From contig JBJKSO010000114.1 of assembly GCA_046703825.1 (NCBI GenBank), positions 1 to 42,375 on the forward strand: a DNA stretch of 42,375 nucleotides, in the 5' to 3' direction. Below, piece after piece: positions 16,230 through 24,545 of this stretch. Within the stretch, counting starts at the first letter, position 1, and each line of letters starts with the position of its first letter. This DNA comes from JBJKSO01 sp046703825. GTDB taxonomy: Bacteria > Chloroflexota > Dormibacteria > Aeolococcales > Bog-877. The position numbers and the translations under genes are program-made. The notes below the pieces were generated by a model. The model was not told the DNA's origin, did not search any database, and saw only the letters and a program-made list of their open reading frames with translations.

Positions 16230-17353
16230 CTGGCTGAGCCGGCGCTGGCGGCGGTGCCGCCAGCTTCCACCACCCCGTCGCTCGAGAGCAGCTGCGAAGC
16301 CTCGTCCAGGGTCATGTCCTCAGAGGGCAGCACCACGTCCGAGGAGACCAGGGCGTCCCCGGCGACCTTGGTGCCATGCGCCCGGACGAACGCCAGCATG
16401 TCTTGCAGCGCTGCCGAGTAGGCGGCCTGGTCTTGGTCCTGAATCGCCTGCGACAAAGCGCGGTCCAGCGGCTCCAGCTGACCCCGCTCGGAAATGCTGA
16501 GCCTGTACTGGTCCTCGCCGTGGATGCGAACCACGACGCTCTCGGCCTGAGCCGCGCCGTTACCCGGCATCGCCTGCTGGCCGGCGGCCGGGGCCGGAGC
16601 GGGCGCGGGCGCCTGAGGCGACGCACCTTCGATCCGCGGAGCCGCCGATGGCCCGCCCAGCATCTCCTGTTTCAGGGCGCTGAGCTGGGCGTCCACTTGG
16701 GAGTCCGTGAGTGTCGTTTGCAGCTGGCGGTCGATGTCATCCCCGGAGGTGATGCCTATGGTGTCCAGGGTGCCGCTGTCCATGAGGGTGTCGATGGCGG
16801 CCGAGCGGGCCTGCAGCTGGCGGGTCTTCTCCTGGGCACGATCGACCATAAGGTTGACGTCGGTCATCTGCTCCGAGAGCCCGGTGACCGCCTCGCCGAT
16901 CTGGGTTGATGCCTTGGCCGCCGAGTACTGGGCCTTCAAGGTTTCACGCTGGGTCCGGAAGGCCTCCACCTTCGCCTGCAGCTTCTGCGCCGTGAGCTCG
17001 AGCTTCTGCTCCTGGTCCTTGAGCTGCTGGATCTGAGCGGTCATGCCGTCCGCCTGCTCCTTGGCCTGCTGGGCCCGGGTGAGCGCCAGCCGGGCGAGAT
17101 CCTCGCGGTTCTGCTGGAGGGCGAGCCGGGCCTGGTTCTGATTCTTGTCGTAGGTCTGCTGCAGCTGAGCCTGCTGCATCTCCAGACGCTTCTCGGAAGT
17201 CACCACGTCGGCGACGCTGCGCTTCACCTGCTGCAGCGCCTCCAGCTGCTTTTGGTAGGAGAGGTCGAGCGCCTCGACCGGGTTCTCCGCCTTGTCCAGC
17301 AGCTTGTTGGTCTTCTGCTGGAAGAGGTCGGACATCCGACGCATGATGCTCAT
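16226..17353 (-). CDS. PspA/IM30 protein fused to a C-terminal PspAA domain
   Basis: Protein of 375 aa in three parts. Residues 1-225 are a full PspA/IM30 coiled coil with the usual amphipathic N-terminus (MSIMRRMSDLFQQKTNKLLD) and conserved QRETLKAQYSAAKAS. Residues ~235-270 are an Ala/Pro linker (PAPAPAPA). Residues ~272-375 match the small PspAA protein normally encoded separately (VVVRIHGEDQYRLS, then AHGTKVAGDALVSSDVVLPSEDM read in part, TLDEASQLLSSDG). PspA coats stressed membranes; PspAA is a partner of unknown activity. The ATG has GGAG seven bases upstream. The adjacent convergent htpX-pspAB supplies the other members of the set. Confidence 0.92.
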   Translation of the reverse strand: MSIMRRMSDLFQQKTNKLLDKAENPVEALDLSYQKQLEALQQVKRSVADVVTSEKRLEMQQAQLQQTYDKNQNQARLALQQNREDLARLALTRAQQAKEQADGMTAQIQQLKDQEQKLELTAQKLQAKVEAFRTQRETLKAQYSAAKASTQIGEAVTGLSEQMTDVNLMVDRAQEKTRQLQARSAAIDTLMDSGTLDTIGITSGDDIDRQLQTTLTDSQVDAQLSALKQEMLGGPSAAPRIEGASPQAPAPAPAPAAGQQAMPGNGAAQAESVVVRIHGEDQYRLSISERGQLEPLDRALSQAIQDQDQAAYSAALQDMLAFVRAHGTKVAGDALVSSDVVLPSEDMTLDEASQLLSSDGVVEAGGTAASAGSAS

Positions 17354-17468
17354 CGCCGTCTCCAGGTGAACTTAATCAGCAGTGTCCCCGATCTTACTCG
17401 CCTGGCTGCGCTGGGACGCCCATCGGACTCGCCGGGCCGGGCTGGCCGAGTCGCCAGGATCCGCAGCA

Positions 17469-17483
17469 CAGCGCCTTGCGCTG
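17469..17483 (-). other. Small hairpin between tRNA-Tyr and pspA-pspAA
   Basis: Perfect 6-bp stem (CAGCGC/GCGCTG, 3-base loop), downstream of tRNA-Tyr on the same strand. It could contribute to tRNA termination or processing; no T-run follows. The rest of 17354-17579 shows no gene. Confidence 0.3.
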
Positions 17484-17582
17484 ACGCCCCCTTCCTGAGG
17501 TGCTCGGGTGGCTCGCCTTCGGAGCTGTCGCCACCCTTGTGTCCAGAGCAGTTCGGAAAGCGACCCAAGTTCTCGAATTTGG

Positions 17583-17666
17583 TGGGCGGGAGAGGATTCG
17601 AACCCCTGTAGGCGTAAAGCCTGCTGATCTACAGTCAGCCCCGTTTAACCACTTCGGTACCCGCCC
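17583..17666 (-). tRNA. tRNA-Tyr (anticodon GTA)
   Basis: 84-nt class II tRNA. Acceptor arms GGGCGGG/CCCGCCC pair perfectly. The anticodon stem GCTGA/TCAGC encloses CTGTAGA (anticodon GTA), a long variable arm follows as expected for bacterial tRNA-Tyr, and the T-loop is GTTCGAATCC. On the minus strand the discriminator A is followed by CCA (17582-17580), so the CCA end is encoded. A TATACT hexamer lies six bases upstream of the 5' end. Confidence 0.96.
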
Positions 17667-17672
17667 AGCGGG

Positions 17673-17678
17673 AGTATA
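17673..17678 (-). promoter_or_regulatory. -10 box of tRNA-Tyr
   Basis: TATACT on the minus strand, ending six bases before the mature tRNA 5' end. It is the same hexamer found upstream of rpmG. No clear -35. On the plus strand the overlapping TATAGC could serve the divergent CsaA-like gene. Confidence 0.5.
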
Positions 17679-17730
17679 GCGGCGGCTGCTACGGTGATCG
17701 ACCGTGGAGTTGGGCGACCAGGGCGCGGAG

Positions 17731-18087
17731 ATGACCGCGCCTCTACCTGAGATCGACTTTGGGCATTTTGCCGCTGTCGACATCCGGGCCGGCACGGTGG
17801 TCGAAGCGACGGACTTTCCCGAAGCGCGCAAACCCGCGATCAAGCTGACCATTGACTTCGGCCCGCGGATCGGAAGACGCCGGTCAAGTGCGCAGCTGAC
17901 CCGGCGCTACACGCCCGGATCGCTGGTGGGGACCACGGTCTTGGCGGTGGTTAACCTGCCGGTCAGGCGGGTGGCCGGTTACTCGAGTGAGGTTCTGGTC
18001 CTGGGCATCGTCGCTCCGCACGATCCTGGCGACGTGGTGCTGGTTCGTCCGGACTGGGACCAAGGCGCCGGCTGGCGCCTTGGCTGA
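17731..18087 (+). CDS. csaA: CsaA-like tRNA-binding-domain protein (export chaperone family)
   Basis: Protein of 118 aa consisting almost entirely of one tRNA-binding (EMAP/OB-fold) domain of the CsaA type: VDIRAGTVVEATDFPEARKP (~17-36), KLTIDFG, SSAQLT, LAVVNLPVRRVAGYSSEVLVLG read in part (~75-97) and VVLVRPD near the end. CsaA of Bacillus has export-related chaperone activity; the family binds RNA or unfolded protein. The ATG at 17731 has AGGG seven bases upstream and gives the usual length. A GTG at 17704 would add nine residues without a ribosome-binding site. It sits between two tRNA genes. Its last codons form a long hairpin. Confidence 0.9.
   Translation: MTAPLPEIDFGHFAAVDIRAGTVVEATDFPEARKPAIKLTIDFGPRIGRRRSSAQLTRRYTPGSLVGTTVLAVVNLPVRRVAGYSSEVLVLGIVAPHDPGDVVLVRPDWDQGAGWRLG
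18060..18083 (+). terminator. Perfect 10-bp hairpin in the last codons of the CsaA-like gene
   Basis: CCAAGGCGCC and GGCGCCTTGG pair completely around a GGCT loop, ending two bases before the TGA. No T-run follows, so it is a candidate for stem-only termination or 3'-end protection, and it would work on either strand. The hairpin overlaps coding sequence. Confidence 0.5.
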
Positions 18088-18137
18088 CGCCCACAGAGGG
18101 GCGAGGCCCACTCGCTACCCTTAGCCGATCGCGGGCT

Positions 18138-18209
18138 GCCCAGATAGCTCAGTGGTAGAGCGCTTCCTTGGTAAGGAAGAGGTCGCGGGTTCAATCCCCG
18201 CTCTGGGCT
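18138..18209 (+). tRNA. tRNA-Thr (anticodon GGT)
   Basis: 72-nt tRNA with acceptor GCCCAGA/TCTGGGC and D-arm GCTC/GAGC. The anticodon stem CTTCC/GGAAG encloses TTGGTAA (anticodon GGT). The T-arm is GCGGG/CCCGC with loop TTCAATC. The 3' CCA is not fully encoded (CCT follows the discriminator). Confidence 0.96.
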
Positions 18210-18327
18210 CCCTCAGGGAGTCCGCGTCCTTTAGTGGGAGCTCTCAGCTACCCCCGCAGGGCCGCTCCATGCGTAGCGAGGCGCCACCGAGCGGTTGTGC
18301 CTCGGCGAAGCTCCAAGCCGGTCAGCC

Positions 18328-18816
18328 TCAGCCGGTCGGGACCCACTCCAGGTTCCAACTCGACGCGTATCCCTTGTTGGGCGTCAACACCGTTCCCTGA
18401 GCCACTCCGACTTGAGAGTCAGCGACGTTGTAGCCGTAGCAGGTGAAGGTGGCTCCGGAACCCCAGGACTTGGGCATGATGCAGGAGACCGTGGCAAGTC
18501 CCGCGGGATTGAACTTGGCCACCACCTCACTTTTGATGGTGGCCTCCAAGGCCGGCAGGCTAGGACTCGCCGGCACTGCGAACGGGGCCGAACTGGTCAG
18601 GCTGCCCGATGCGCCTGCGCCAACGGCACCGATGGCGATCATCAGGGCCATCGAGTAGAAGATGCCGCCGGCGAGCAGCCACATGGCTCTCGCCGGATAG
18701 CCGCGGCGCCAGAAGTAGACCATCCCCAGGGCCGCTCCCAGCGGCGCTAGGAGAAGGACGCCCAGGATGGGCAGTCCCCACGACGCCCGCTGGCGCTGGG
18801 GCGGCGCTACGGCCAT
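18328..18816 (-). CDS. Unrecognised small membrane protein with an extracytoplasmic two-cysteine domain
   Basis: 162-aa protein, not assigned to a family. Two hydrophobic helices lie at ~14-35 and ~45-68, separated by a basic loop (WRRGYPARA), followed by a Ser/Ala/Pro linker. The C-terminal ~75-residue region probably lies outside the membrane and has two cysteines in SCIMPKSWGSG and FTCYGYN. The arrangement recalls actinobacterial DUF4333-type domains (Cys, Gly, aromatic-Thr-Cys), but this is a loose resemblance. ATG start at 18816. The damaged RDD gene lies just upstream on the same strand. Confidence 0.6.
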   Translation of the reverse strand: MAVAPPQRQRASWGLPILGVLLLAPLGAALGMVYFWRRGYPARAMWLLAGGIFYSMALMIAIGAVGAGASGSLTSSAPFAVPASPSLPALEATIKSEVVAKFNPAGLATVSCIMPKSWGSGATFTCYGYNVADSQVGVAQGTVLTPNKGYASSWNLEWVPTG

Positions 18817-18838
18817 GGCGGGCTCGCGCTGTTAGCCG

Positions 18839-19256
18839 CTAGCTCAGGAGAGCGGCTGGTGCTGCCGGCTTCGATGGGTGCCCGAGCACTTCCGCGGGAT
18901 CGTTGACCACGATCGTGCCCACGAGCTTGTCCCAGAGTTCTTGGTTGTTGCGATCCTGTATGAGCCAGAAGTAGATGGTACCCAGGGTCAAAGTAGGCCA
19001 GGCTGCCGATCACCCACTTCGAGACGATCTCCCTGAGGAACATGTGGCCCCGGCTCGCGGGCTCCATCGTCCTCAGACTGAGGACCTTCATGTGCAACAG
19101 CTGCTTCGCCGGGGTCTGGCCTTTACCCCAAACCACGATGGACCAAATGAACCACCCGATGATGAGTGTGAACACGATCAGGACCACTTCGAGCGGGTAT
19201 TCCCCAAGGCGCCACCAGCTCCCGTCGTTAGACTGGGCGGCGCCCCCGGGTAGCAG
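18839..19256 (-). pseudogene. RDD-family membrane protein gene, frameshifted and without a normal start
   Basis: The minus strand encodes a clear RDD-type protein in two frames. The first part reads RLGEYPLEVVLIVFTLIIGW, then WGKGQTPAKQLLHMKVL and REIVSKWVIGSLAYF. Near 18990-18992 the frame must shift by one base (an extra T in a T-run on the coding strand). It then continues as TLGTIYFWLIQDRNNQELWD and KLVGTIVV, the normal RDD ending, with a stop at 18839. In the uncorrected frame the product degenerates. Family-like sequence also extends upstream of the first GTG (19187) to about 19244 without any ATG/GTG/TTG; the 5' limit given is an in-frame CTG. Either a pseudogene or a sequencing error. 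Confidence 0.65.
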
Positions 19257-19312
19257 ACTTCGGCACCGGGCGAGGCGGCACGGCGACGCACGCCGCGAGC
19301 TGGGAGGAGCAT

Positions 19313-22300
19313 GTGACGAGCAACAACCCGTGGTCCGGCGCGCTGCGCTGGCGCTGCATCGGGCCCTCCCGCGGCGGACGGGTCGTCGCGGTCGCCGGCG
19401 ATCCCCGAGACATTGCTACGTTCTACTTCGGCGGCTCCGGAGGCGGCGTTTGGAAGACGCCCGACGCGGGGCGCACCTGGCGCAATGTCAGCGACGCTGC
19501 CTTTGGCTCGCCGGCGGTCGGCGCGCTTGCGGTGGCCCCGAGCGACCCGAACGTTGTCTACGCTGGCACCGGGGAGTCCTGCGTTCGGAACGATGTCATC
19601 GCCGGCGATGGGATCTACCGCTCCACTGACGCCGGCCGGCACTGGACGCATCTGGGGCTAGAGGCGACGCGACACATCGCAAGAGTGCGCGTGTCGGCGA
19701 CCGACCCGGATCTGGTGTGTACGTGGCCGCGCTCGGCGACATCTTCGGACCCACCCCGGACCGTGGGGTGTACCGCTCGGCGGACGGGGGTCGCAGCTGG
19801 GAATTGGTACTGCACCGCCATGAGCAGGCCGGGGCATGCGACCTCTGGATTGATCCCGCCAACTCCCGCGTCCTGTACGCAGCCCTCTGGCAGGCGATCC
19901 GGCGGCCTTGGGGACTCAGCTCAGGCGGGCCCGAAAGCAGCCTCTATCGTTCTCTGGACGGCGGCGACCACTGGGAGGAGATAACCCGCCAGCCCGGGCT
20001 GCCGACGGCGATGCTGGGGCGCGCCGGCATCTGTGCCGCTCCAGCGCGCAGCCAGCGCGTCTACGCGGTCATCGAGGCCGCCGAGGGGCAGGGAGGCCTA
20101 TACCGCAGCGAGGACGGAGGAGACACCTGGGAGCGGGTGTCAACTGAGAAGGGACTCTTGGGACGGCCCTGGTACTACTGCCACCTGGTCCCCGATCCGC
20201 TTGACCCCGACACGCTCTACGCGATGAACTACAACTTCTGGCGGTCGGTCGACGCCGGACGGTCCTGGACCCAGATCGAGACGCCACACGGCGACAACCA
20301 TGACCTCTGGATAGATCCCAACAACCCCCGCCGGATGATCGAAGCCAACGACGGTGGCGCCTGCGTCTCCTTCAATGGCGGCGATAGTTTCGCGACCATC
20401 TACAACCAGCCGACCGGCCAGTTCTATCACGTGGCCGTCGACGACCACTTCCCCTACCGGGTCTACGGTACCCAGCAGGACAACTCCGCGGTGCGGGTCC
20501 CCAGCCGCAGTCGGCTCGGGGCGATTCTCTGGGAGGAGTGCGAGATGGTGGGCCACTCCGAGAGCGGTTACATCGCCGTCGACGTCCGAGACGACAACGT
20601 CGTCTACAGCGGGGCGACGGGCAGTTCAGGCGGCGGTGGTGGGCCCCTGCTGCGCTACGACCACCGCACCGGGCGCTCACACAAGATCACGGTCTGGCCG
20701 GAGTCGGGCTACGGCGAGGACCCCGCCGGCTGGCGCCACCGCTTCCCCTGGACCTTCCCGGTCGGACAGTCGCCGCATGACCCCGGGGTCCTCTACACGG
20801 CGGGTGAGCGAATCTTCCGCTCTCGCGATGAGGGTCACAGCTGGGAGGCGATCAGCCCCGACCTCACGCGCAACGACCCCGAGCGGCTGCGCGCCTCAGG
20901 GGGTCCGATCACGCTGGACACCTCCGGGGCTGAGGTCTACTGCACGATCTCGTCGTTCGCCGAGTCGCCCTTGCTTAGGGGGCTGCTCTGGGCCGGCTCC
21001 GACGACGGCAGGGTGCACGTCTCCCGGGACGACGGCGCCAGCTGGACCGACGTCACGCCTGCGGCTCTGCCCCCGTGGGCCTGGGTAGTGACGGTCGAGC
21101 CCTCCCCGCATGACCCCGACGTCGTCTACCTGGCGGCCACCCGCTACCGGTTGCAGGACCGACACCCCTACCTCTTCCGCAGCAGCGACGGCGGAACCTC
21201 GTGGACGGCGATCACGGACGGGATCCCGGATGGCGAGTTCTGCCGGGTGGTGCGCGCCGACCCTGTGCGCCGCGGCCTCCTCTACTGTGGAACCGAGGCC
21301 GGACCGTACGTTTCTCTGGACGACGGCGCTCACTGGGAGCGCCTCCGCTGCAACCTGCCGGTGGTCCCGATCTACGACCTTTTGGTCAAGGGGGACGACC
21401 TGGTGGCCGCCAGCCACGGACGCGGCTTTTGGATCCTCGATGACGTGGGTCCGCTGCGGCAGTGGGGACCCGACTCCCAGACCGACCCGCTGACGCTGAT
21501 GGCTCCGGCGATCGTCCACCGCTACCCCGCGCCCGCCGGCGGCTCGAGCACGGACCCGGGCCTCCACTACCTGGGCAGCCACGGCGCCTTCGAGGTGGTC
21601 ACCACGCCCGAGGGCGGCCACGAGACCCGCCTCTACGGCGCTGGCGCGAATCCACCCAGCGGCGTCACCGTGCGCTACTGGATCCGCCAGCCGGTAGCGA
21701 AGGAGTCGGTGTCGCTGACGGTCCGGCGTCCGGACGGCCGAGAGGTCATCCGCTTCGGTGCCGCTCGACCAGAGCCGGGGTCGGTGCCGGACTGCGAGCG
21801 AGACCGTGTGCAAGTCCTGGGGGCGGAGCCCGGCGCTCACACCTTCACCTGGAACCTGCGTACCCCCGGAGCGCACCTGGAGAGTCCGGGACTGCGCAAA
21901 GACCAGCCTGACGAGGACGACCGGCCGCACATGGAGGACGGCCACCTGGTTGGGCCGGGCCGTTACACGCTGGAGCTCCGCGCTGGCGACGCGGTCGCCA
22001 GCGCGACCGTCGAAGTCCGCAAAGAGCCAGCCAGCCCTGCCTCGGACGACGACCTGCGCCGCCAGGCCGAGCTGCTCGATGCGGTTGAGGCGGCCCAGGG
22101 CCGCCTCAACCGGGGGCTGGCCCGGCTGGCGCGGTTGCGGCGCGCCGCCGAGGTTTGGGGGGAACGCGGCGGACTGTCCCCGCAGCAGGGCGACGCCCTC
22201 AAGAGGCTGGTGGAGGAGGCGAGCGGGATCGCGAGCCGGTTGACCCAGCCCCGCATGCAGCACGAGACGGACGGTATGGAGTACCCGGTGGGCCTCGATT

Positions 22301-22497
22301 TCAAGCTGGCTCAGATTCCCGATATCGTCGCTAGCGCGGACGTTGCCCCGACCCGCCAGGTAGAGGAGGTCTTCGCCGAGCTGAGCGACCGGCTCGAGGC
22401 TGCGCTCGCCGATCTGGACCGGTTCGTGACCGAGCGTGTGGGCGCGGTGAGTCGGGAGTTGCTAAAGGCGGAACTGCCACCGCTGCCCACTGAGTGA
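19313..22497 (+). pseudogene. BNR/sortilin-like (VPS10-type) beta-propeller protein, one internal frameshift
   Basis: Large protein of WD40/YVTN/BNR 'glycosyl hydrolase-like' type, ~1060 aa if corrected. The GTG start follows GGGAGGAG. At 19714-19720 the frame breaks in a GTGTGT run: removing one TG joins DPDLV to YVAALGDIFG, and the total length then becomes a multiple of three. Ten Asp-box repeats (S-x-D-x-G-x-x-W) are visible, among them TPDAGRTW, STDAGRHW, SADGGRSW, SEDGGDTW, SRDEGHSW and SSDGGTSW. They are followed from ~residue 730 by a beta-sandwich-like part and a helical Arg/Glu-rich end. No signal peptide is seen. The substrate is unknown. If the break is a sequencing error, the gene is intact. 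Confidence 0.85.
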
Positions 22498-22752
22498 GTC
22501 CGGCCAACCATAGCTGGGTCTGGCGGGATTGCCTCCGGGACGGCCCGCCGTGGCGCGGTGGATGCCGGTGGGCACCGACGGAAGCCGGTCGGGCGGGGTT
22601 GCGGCTTCACCTCCGGACCTTCGTCACGCTGGGCTAAGGCTGAGCATCCCTCGACACAACCGGTGGCGGCTCCCACCCCGTGGTCGGTCGCTTAACCACG
22701 CTTGCTCTAATCCGCATGCAGGCTCCCAGAGCCTCTGCCCACGAGCGGGCGT

Positions 22753-23958
22753 TCATTCCGCCACCCGACCGGGCGCGCCCAGCTGTAGCTGCTGCTCCGC
22801 CCGCCGCGCTGCCGGTATTGCCGCCAGTACGACGATCACCGCCACCGCCCCGGTCACGGCGGCGTAGCCGTACGCCCAGTCGGCGCCGAGTCCGTAGAGC
22901 AGCCCCATGATCAGGTTCCCCAGGAACAGTCCGACGCTGCGGGCGCCGGTCAGCGCCCCGAAGCCCCTCCCCGCACTGTGTCCGGGCCTGAGCACGGACA
23001 TGAGCGACGGCTCGACGGTCTCCACGACCCCCAGAGCGAAGCCCAGGGCAACCACGCCCAACATGAGGACGACGGGACCCAGGTTGGCCGCGTACCCGAC
23101 GGCGAGCATGATCGCGCCCAAGACTGAAAACAGGTATCCAAGTGCCCCGAGGTCACGAAACCGCTCGCTGAGCCGGCTACCCAGATGAGGGGCCACAAAG
23201 TAGCCGGTGGCGGACGAGACGGCATTGAAGAGCAGGAATGCCCCGATCCCGACGCTGAGCCGCCCGCTGCCCTGAGCGGTGGTGAGAATTGGGAAGCCCA
23301 CGCTGTACGAGGTAAAGCCAAAGAGAGCTGCGGCTACTAGCAGTGGAATGGTTCCCGGCAGCGGAGTAGACGGGCGCTCCTGGGCCGGGCTCGGCGGTGC
23401 GTCGGCCGCGCCGCTGTCACGCCGGCCGGTGGTGCATCGGCTCAAAGAGAATGTCGCGACCACCAAGGGCAGCACCGTGCCCAGAAAGATCCAGCTGAAG
23501 GCCACGTGCTCGACAACTGCGATCAGCAGGTAGACGCCCGCGAGGGCGCCGCCGCCGATGTCTAGTGCGTGAAGGAATCCGAAGACGACGTTGCGGTCCT
23601 GCACCGCCGGCACCGCCTCCACCAGCATGACCCGGCGAGATGGGGTGCGCAGGTTGCGAGCCCACCAGCCGGCGGACAGCAGGCCGATCGCCGCGGCCGG
23701 GTTGGACCACAAGGCTGACAAGGAGAGCAGCGGGATCAGGCTGTTGCCCAAAATTGCGACCCGCCGGTGTCCCAGCCGATCGCCGAGAAGGGCCCCGACC
23801 CAGGCGAACAGAGTGCCCCCGCCGTAGGCGATCGCGCTAGCCAGACCGAACTCCCAGACCGGCTGGTGGAGCCCGAGCACGAGAAAGAGCGGAAAGCCCG
23901 CGAGGACTGACTGATAGCCGGTGTCGGAGAAGAAGGCGGACAGCGAGATCGCCCACAC
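22753..23958 (-). CDS. MFS transporter
   Basis: Integral membrane protein of 401 aa with about eleven or twelve hydrophobic segments in two halves, joined by a polar loop around residues 178-205 (GRRDSGAADAPPSPAQERP). The first cytoplasmic loop has the MFS pattern GALLGDRLGHRRV (~56-68), and the fourth-fifth helix region has RNLRTPSRR. The protein resembles drug/metabolite efflux permeases of actinobacteria, but no substrate can be inferred. The GTG start at 23958 faces the arsR regulator gene, whose promoter lies ~200 bases away. The spacer 22498-22752 behind it holds only a small AGGCTC/GAGCCT stem (22720-22734). Confidence 0.88.
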   Translation of the reverse strand: MWAISLSAFFSDTGYQSVLAGFPLFLVLGLHQPVWEFGLASAIAYGGGTLFAWVGALLGDRLGHRRVAILGNSLIPLLSLSALWSNPAAAIGLLSAGWWARNLRTPSRRVMLVEAVPAVQDRNVVFGFLHALDIGGGALAGVYLLIAVVEHVAFSWIFLGTVLPLVVATFSLSRCTTGRRDSGAADAPPSPAQERPSTPLPGTIPLLVAAALFGFTSYSVGFPILTTAQGSGRLSVGIGAFLLFNAVSSATGYFVAPHLGSRLSERFRDLGALGYLFSVLGAIMLAVGYAANLGPVVLMLGVVALGFALGVVETVEPSLMSVLRPGHSAGRGFGALTGARSVGLFLGNLIMGLLYGLGADWAYGYAAVTGAVAVIVVLAAIPAARRAEQQLQLGAPGRVAE

Positions 23959-24152
23959 GTCGGCGCTGCGCCAGTGCCGTCGGGGAGATGGCTCGGAAGT
24001 GGCGGCCTCGGCGGCCGGTCGTCCTAGAGGTTTTGCCAGGCTGGGGCTCCGTGGAGGTCTGCCAATCGGGCGCCGACTCGAACTCTAACCGCGCCGCCCG
24101 GTTGCTCACGGGAAGGGAAAGGCGGTGGCGCTGGCTGCGCGCCGGCCGATGC

Positions 24153-24181
24153 TTGACAATTACCGAATGGTTATATAACCT
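24153..24181 (+). promoter_or_regulatory. Promoter of the arsR-SRPBCC operon
   Basis: A perfect TTGACA -35 (24153-24158) is followed by -10 candidates TATAAC (24174-24179, 15-nt spacer) or TAACCT (24176-24181, 17-nt spacer). The start point would fall around 24186-24189, at the arsR ATG, so the transcript would be leaderless. The stretch is strikingly A+T-rich compared with its surroundings. Confidence 0.75.
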
Positions 24182-24190
24182 ATCGGTAAT
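24159..24190 (+). promoter_or_regulatory. Nested palindromic operator overlapping the arsR promoter and start codon
   Basis: A 32-base dyad: outer arms ATTACCGA (24159-24166) and TCGGTAAT (24183-24190) enclose the perfect inner palindrome GGTTATATAACC (24169-24180). Only the two-base spacers (AT and TA) break the symmetry. It lies between the -35 and the gene, covers the -10 and includes the first two bases of the ATG. It is very probably the binding site of the ArsR-family protein encoded just downstream, giving autorepression. Confidence 0.8.
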
Positions 24191-24545
24191 GTCAGCCCAA
24201 GATCCGGTCAGCCAGGCGTTCGCCGCCCTCGCCGACCCCACCCGCCGGGCGATTCTTGAGCGCCTCTTTGCCGGCGAGGCGGGAGTGGTGGAACTCGCTC
24301 GGACTGCGAAGCTAAGCCAGCCGGCGATCACCAAGCACCTCAAGGTGCTGGAGCGGGCCGGGCTCGTCCGTCGCGGTCGCGACGCCCAGCGGCGCCCGGC
24401 GAACCTGGCTCCCGACGGCCTAGCTCCGGTCGACGAGTGGCTCCGCTGCGCGCACGCCGAGTGGTCGGAGCGGCTGGACCGCCTGGAGCTGCATCTGACC
24501 AGCCAGTCGGAAGCGAGCGTCACGAAGGAGACCCAACATGCCTGA
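24189..24545 (+). CDS. ArsR-family winged-helix transcriptional regulator
   Basis: DNA-binding repressor of 118 aa. The core has the ArsR/SdpR layout: FAALADPTRRAILERLF (~10-26), GVVELARTAKLSQPAITKHLKVLERAGLVRR read in pieces (recognition helix ~38-58), then a C-terminal region ending EWSERLDRLELHL typical of regulators paired with SRPBCC proteins. There are no cysteine pairs of the metal-sensing kind. The ATG is embedded in the operator; the frame stays open upstream to 23988 but crosses the promoter, so it is not used. It overlaps the next gene by eight bases. Probably an autorepressor of the two-gene operon; the ligand is unknown. Confidence 0.93.
   Translation: MSAQDPVSQAFAALADPTRRAILERLFAGEAGVVELARTAKLSQPAITKHLKVLERAGLVRRGRDAQRRPANLAPDGLAPVDEWLRCAHAEWSERLDRLELHLTSQSEASVTKETQHA

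Noticed and set aside
10068..17666. Intact integrative element bounded by the integrase and a tRNA gene
   Set aside because: The integrase lacks its catalytic C-terminus, tRNA-Tyr is 7 kb away and complete, and no direct repeats of the tRNA 3' end were seen.
23988..24188. Upstream extension of the arsR frame
   Set aside because: It would run through the TTGACA promoter and operator; the ATG at 24189 gives the normal ArsR N-terminus.
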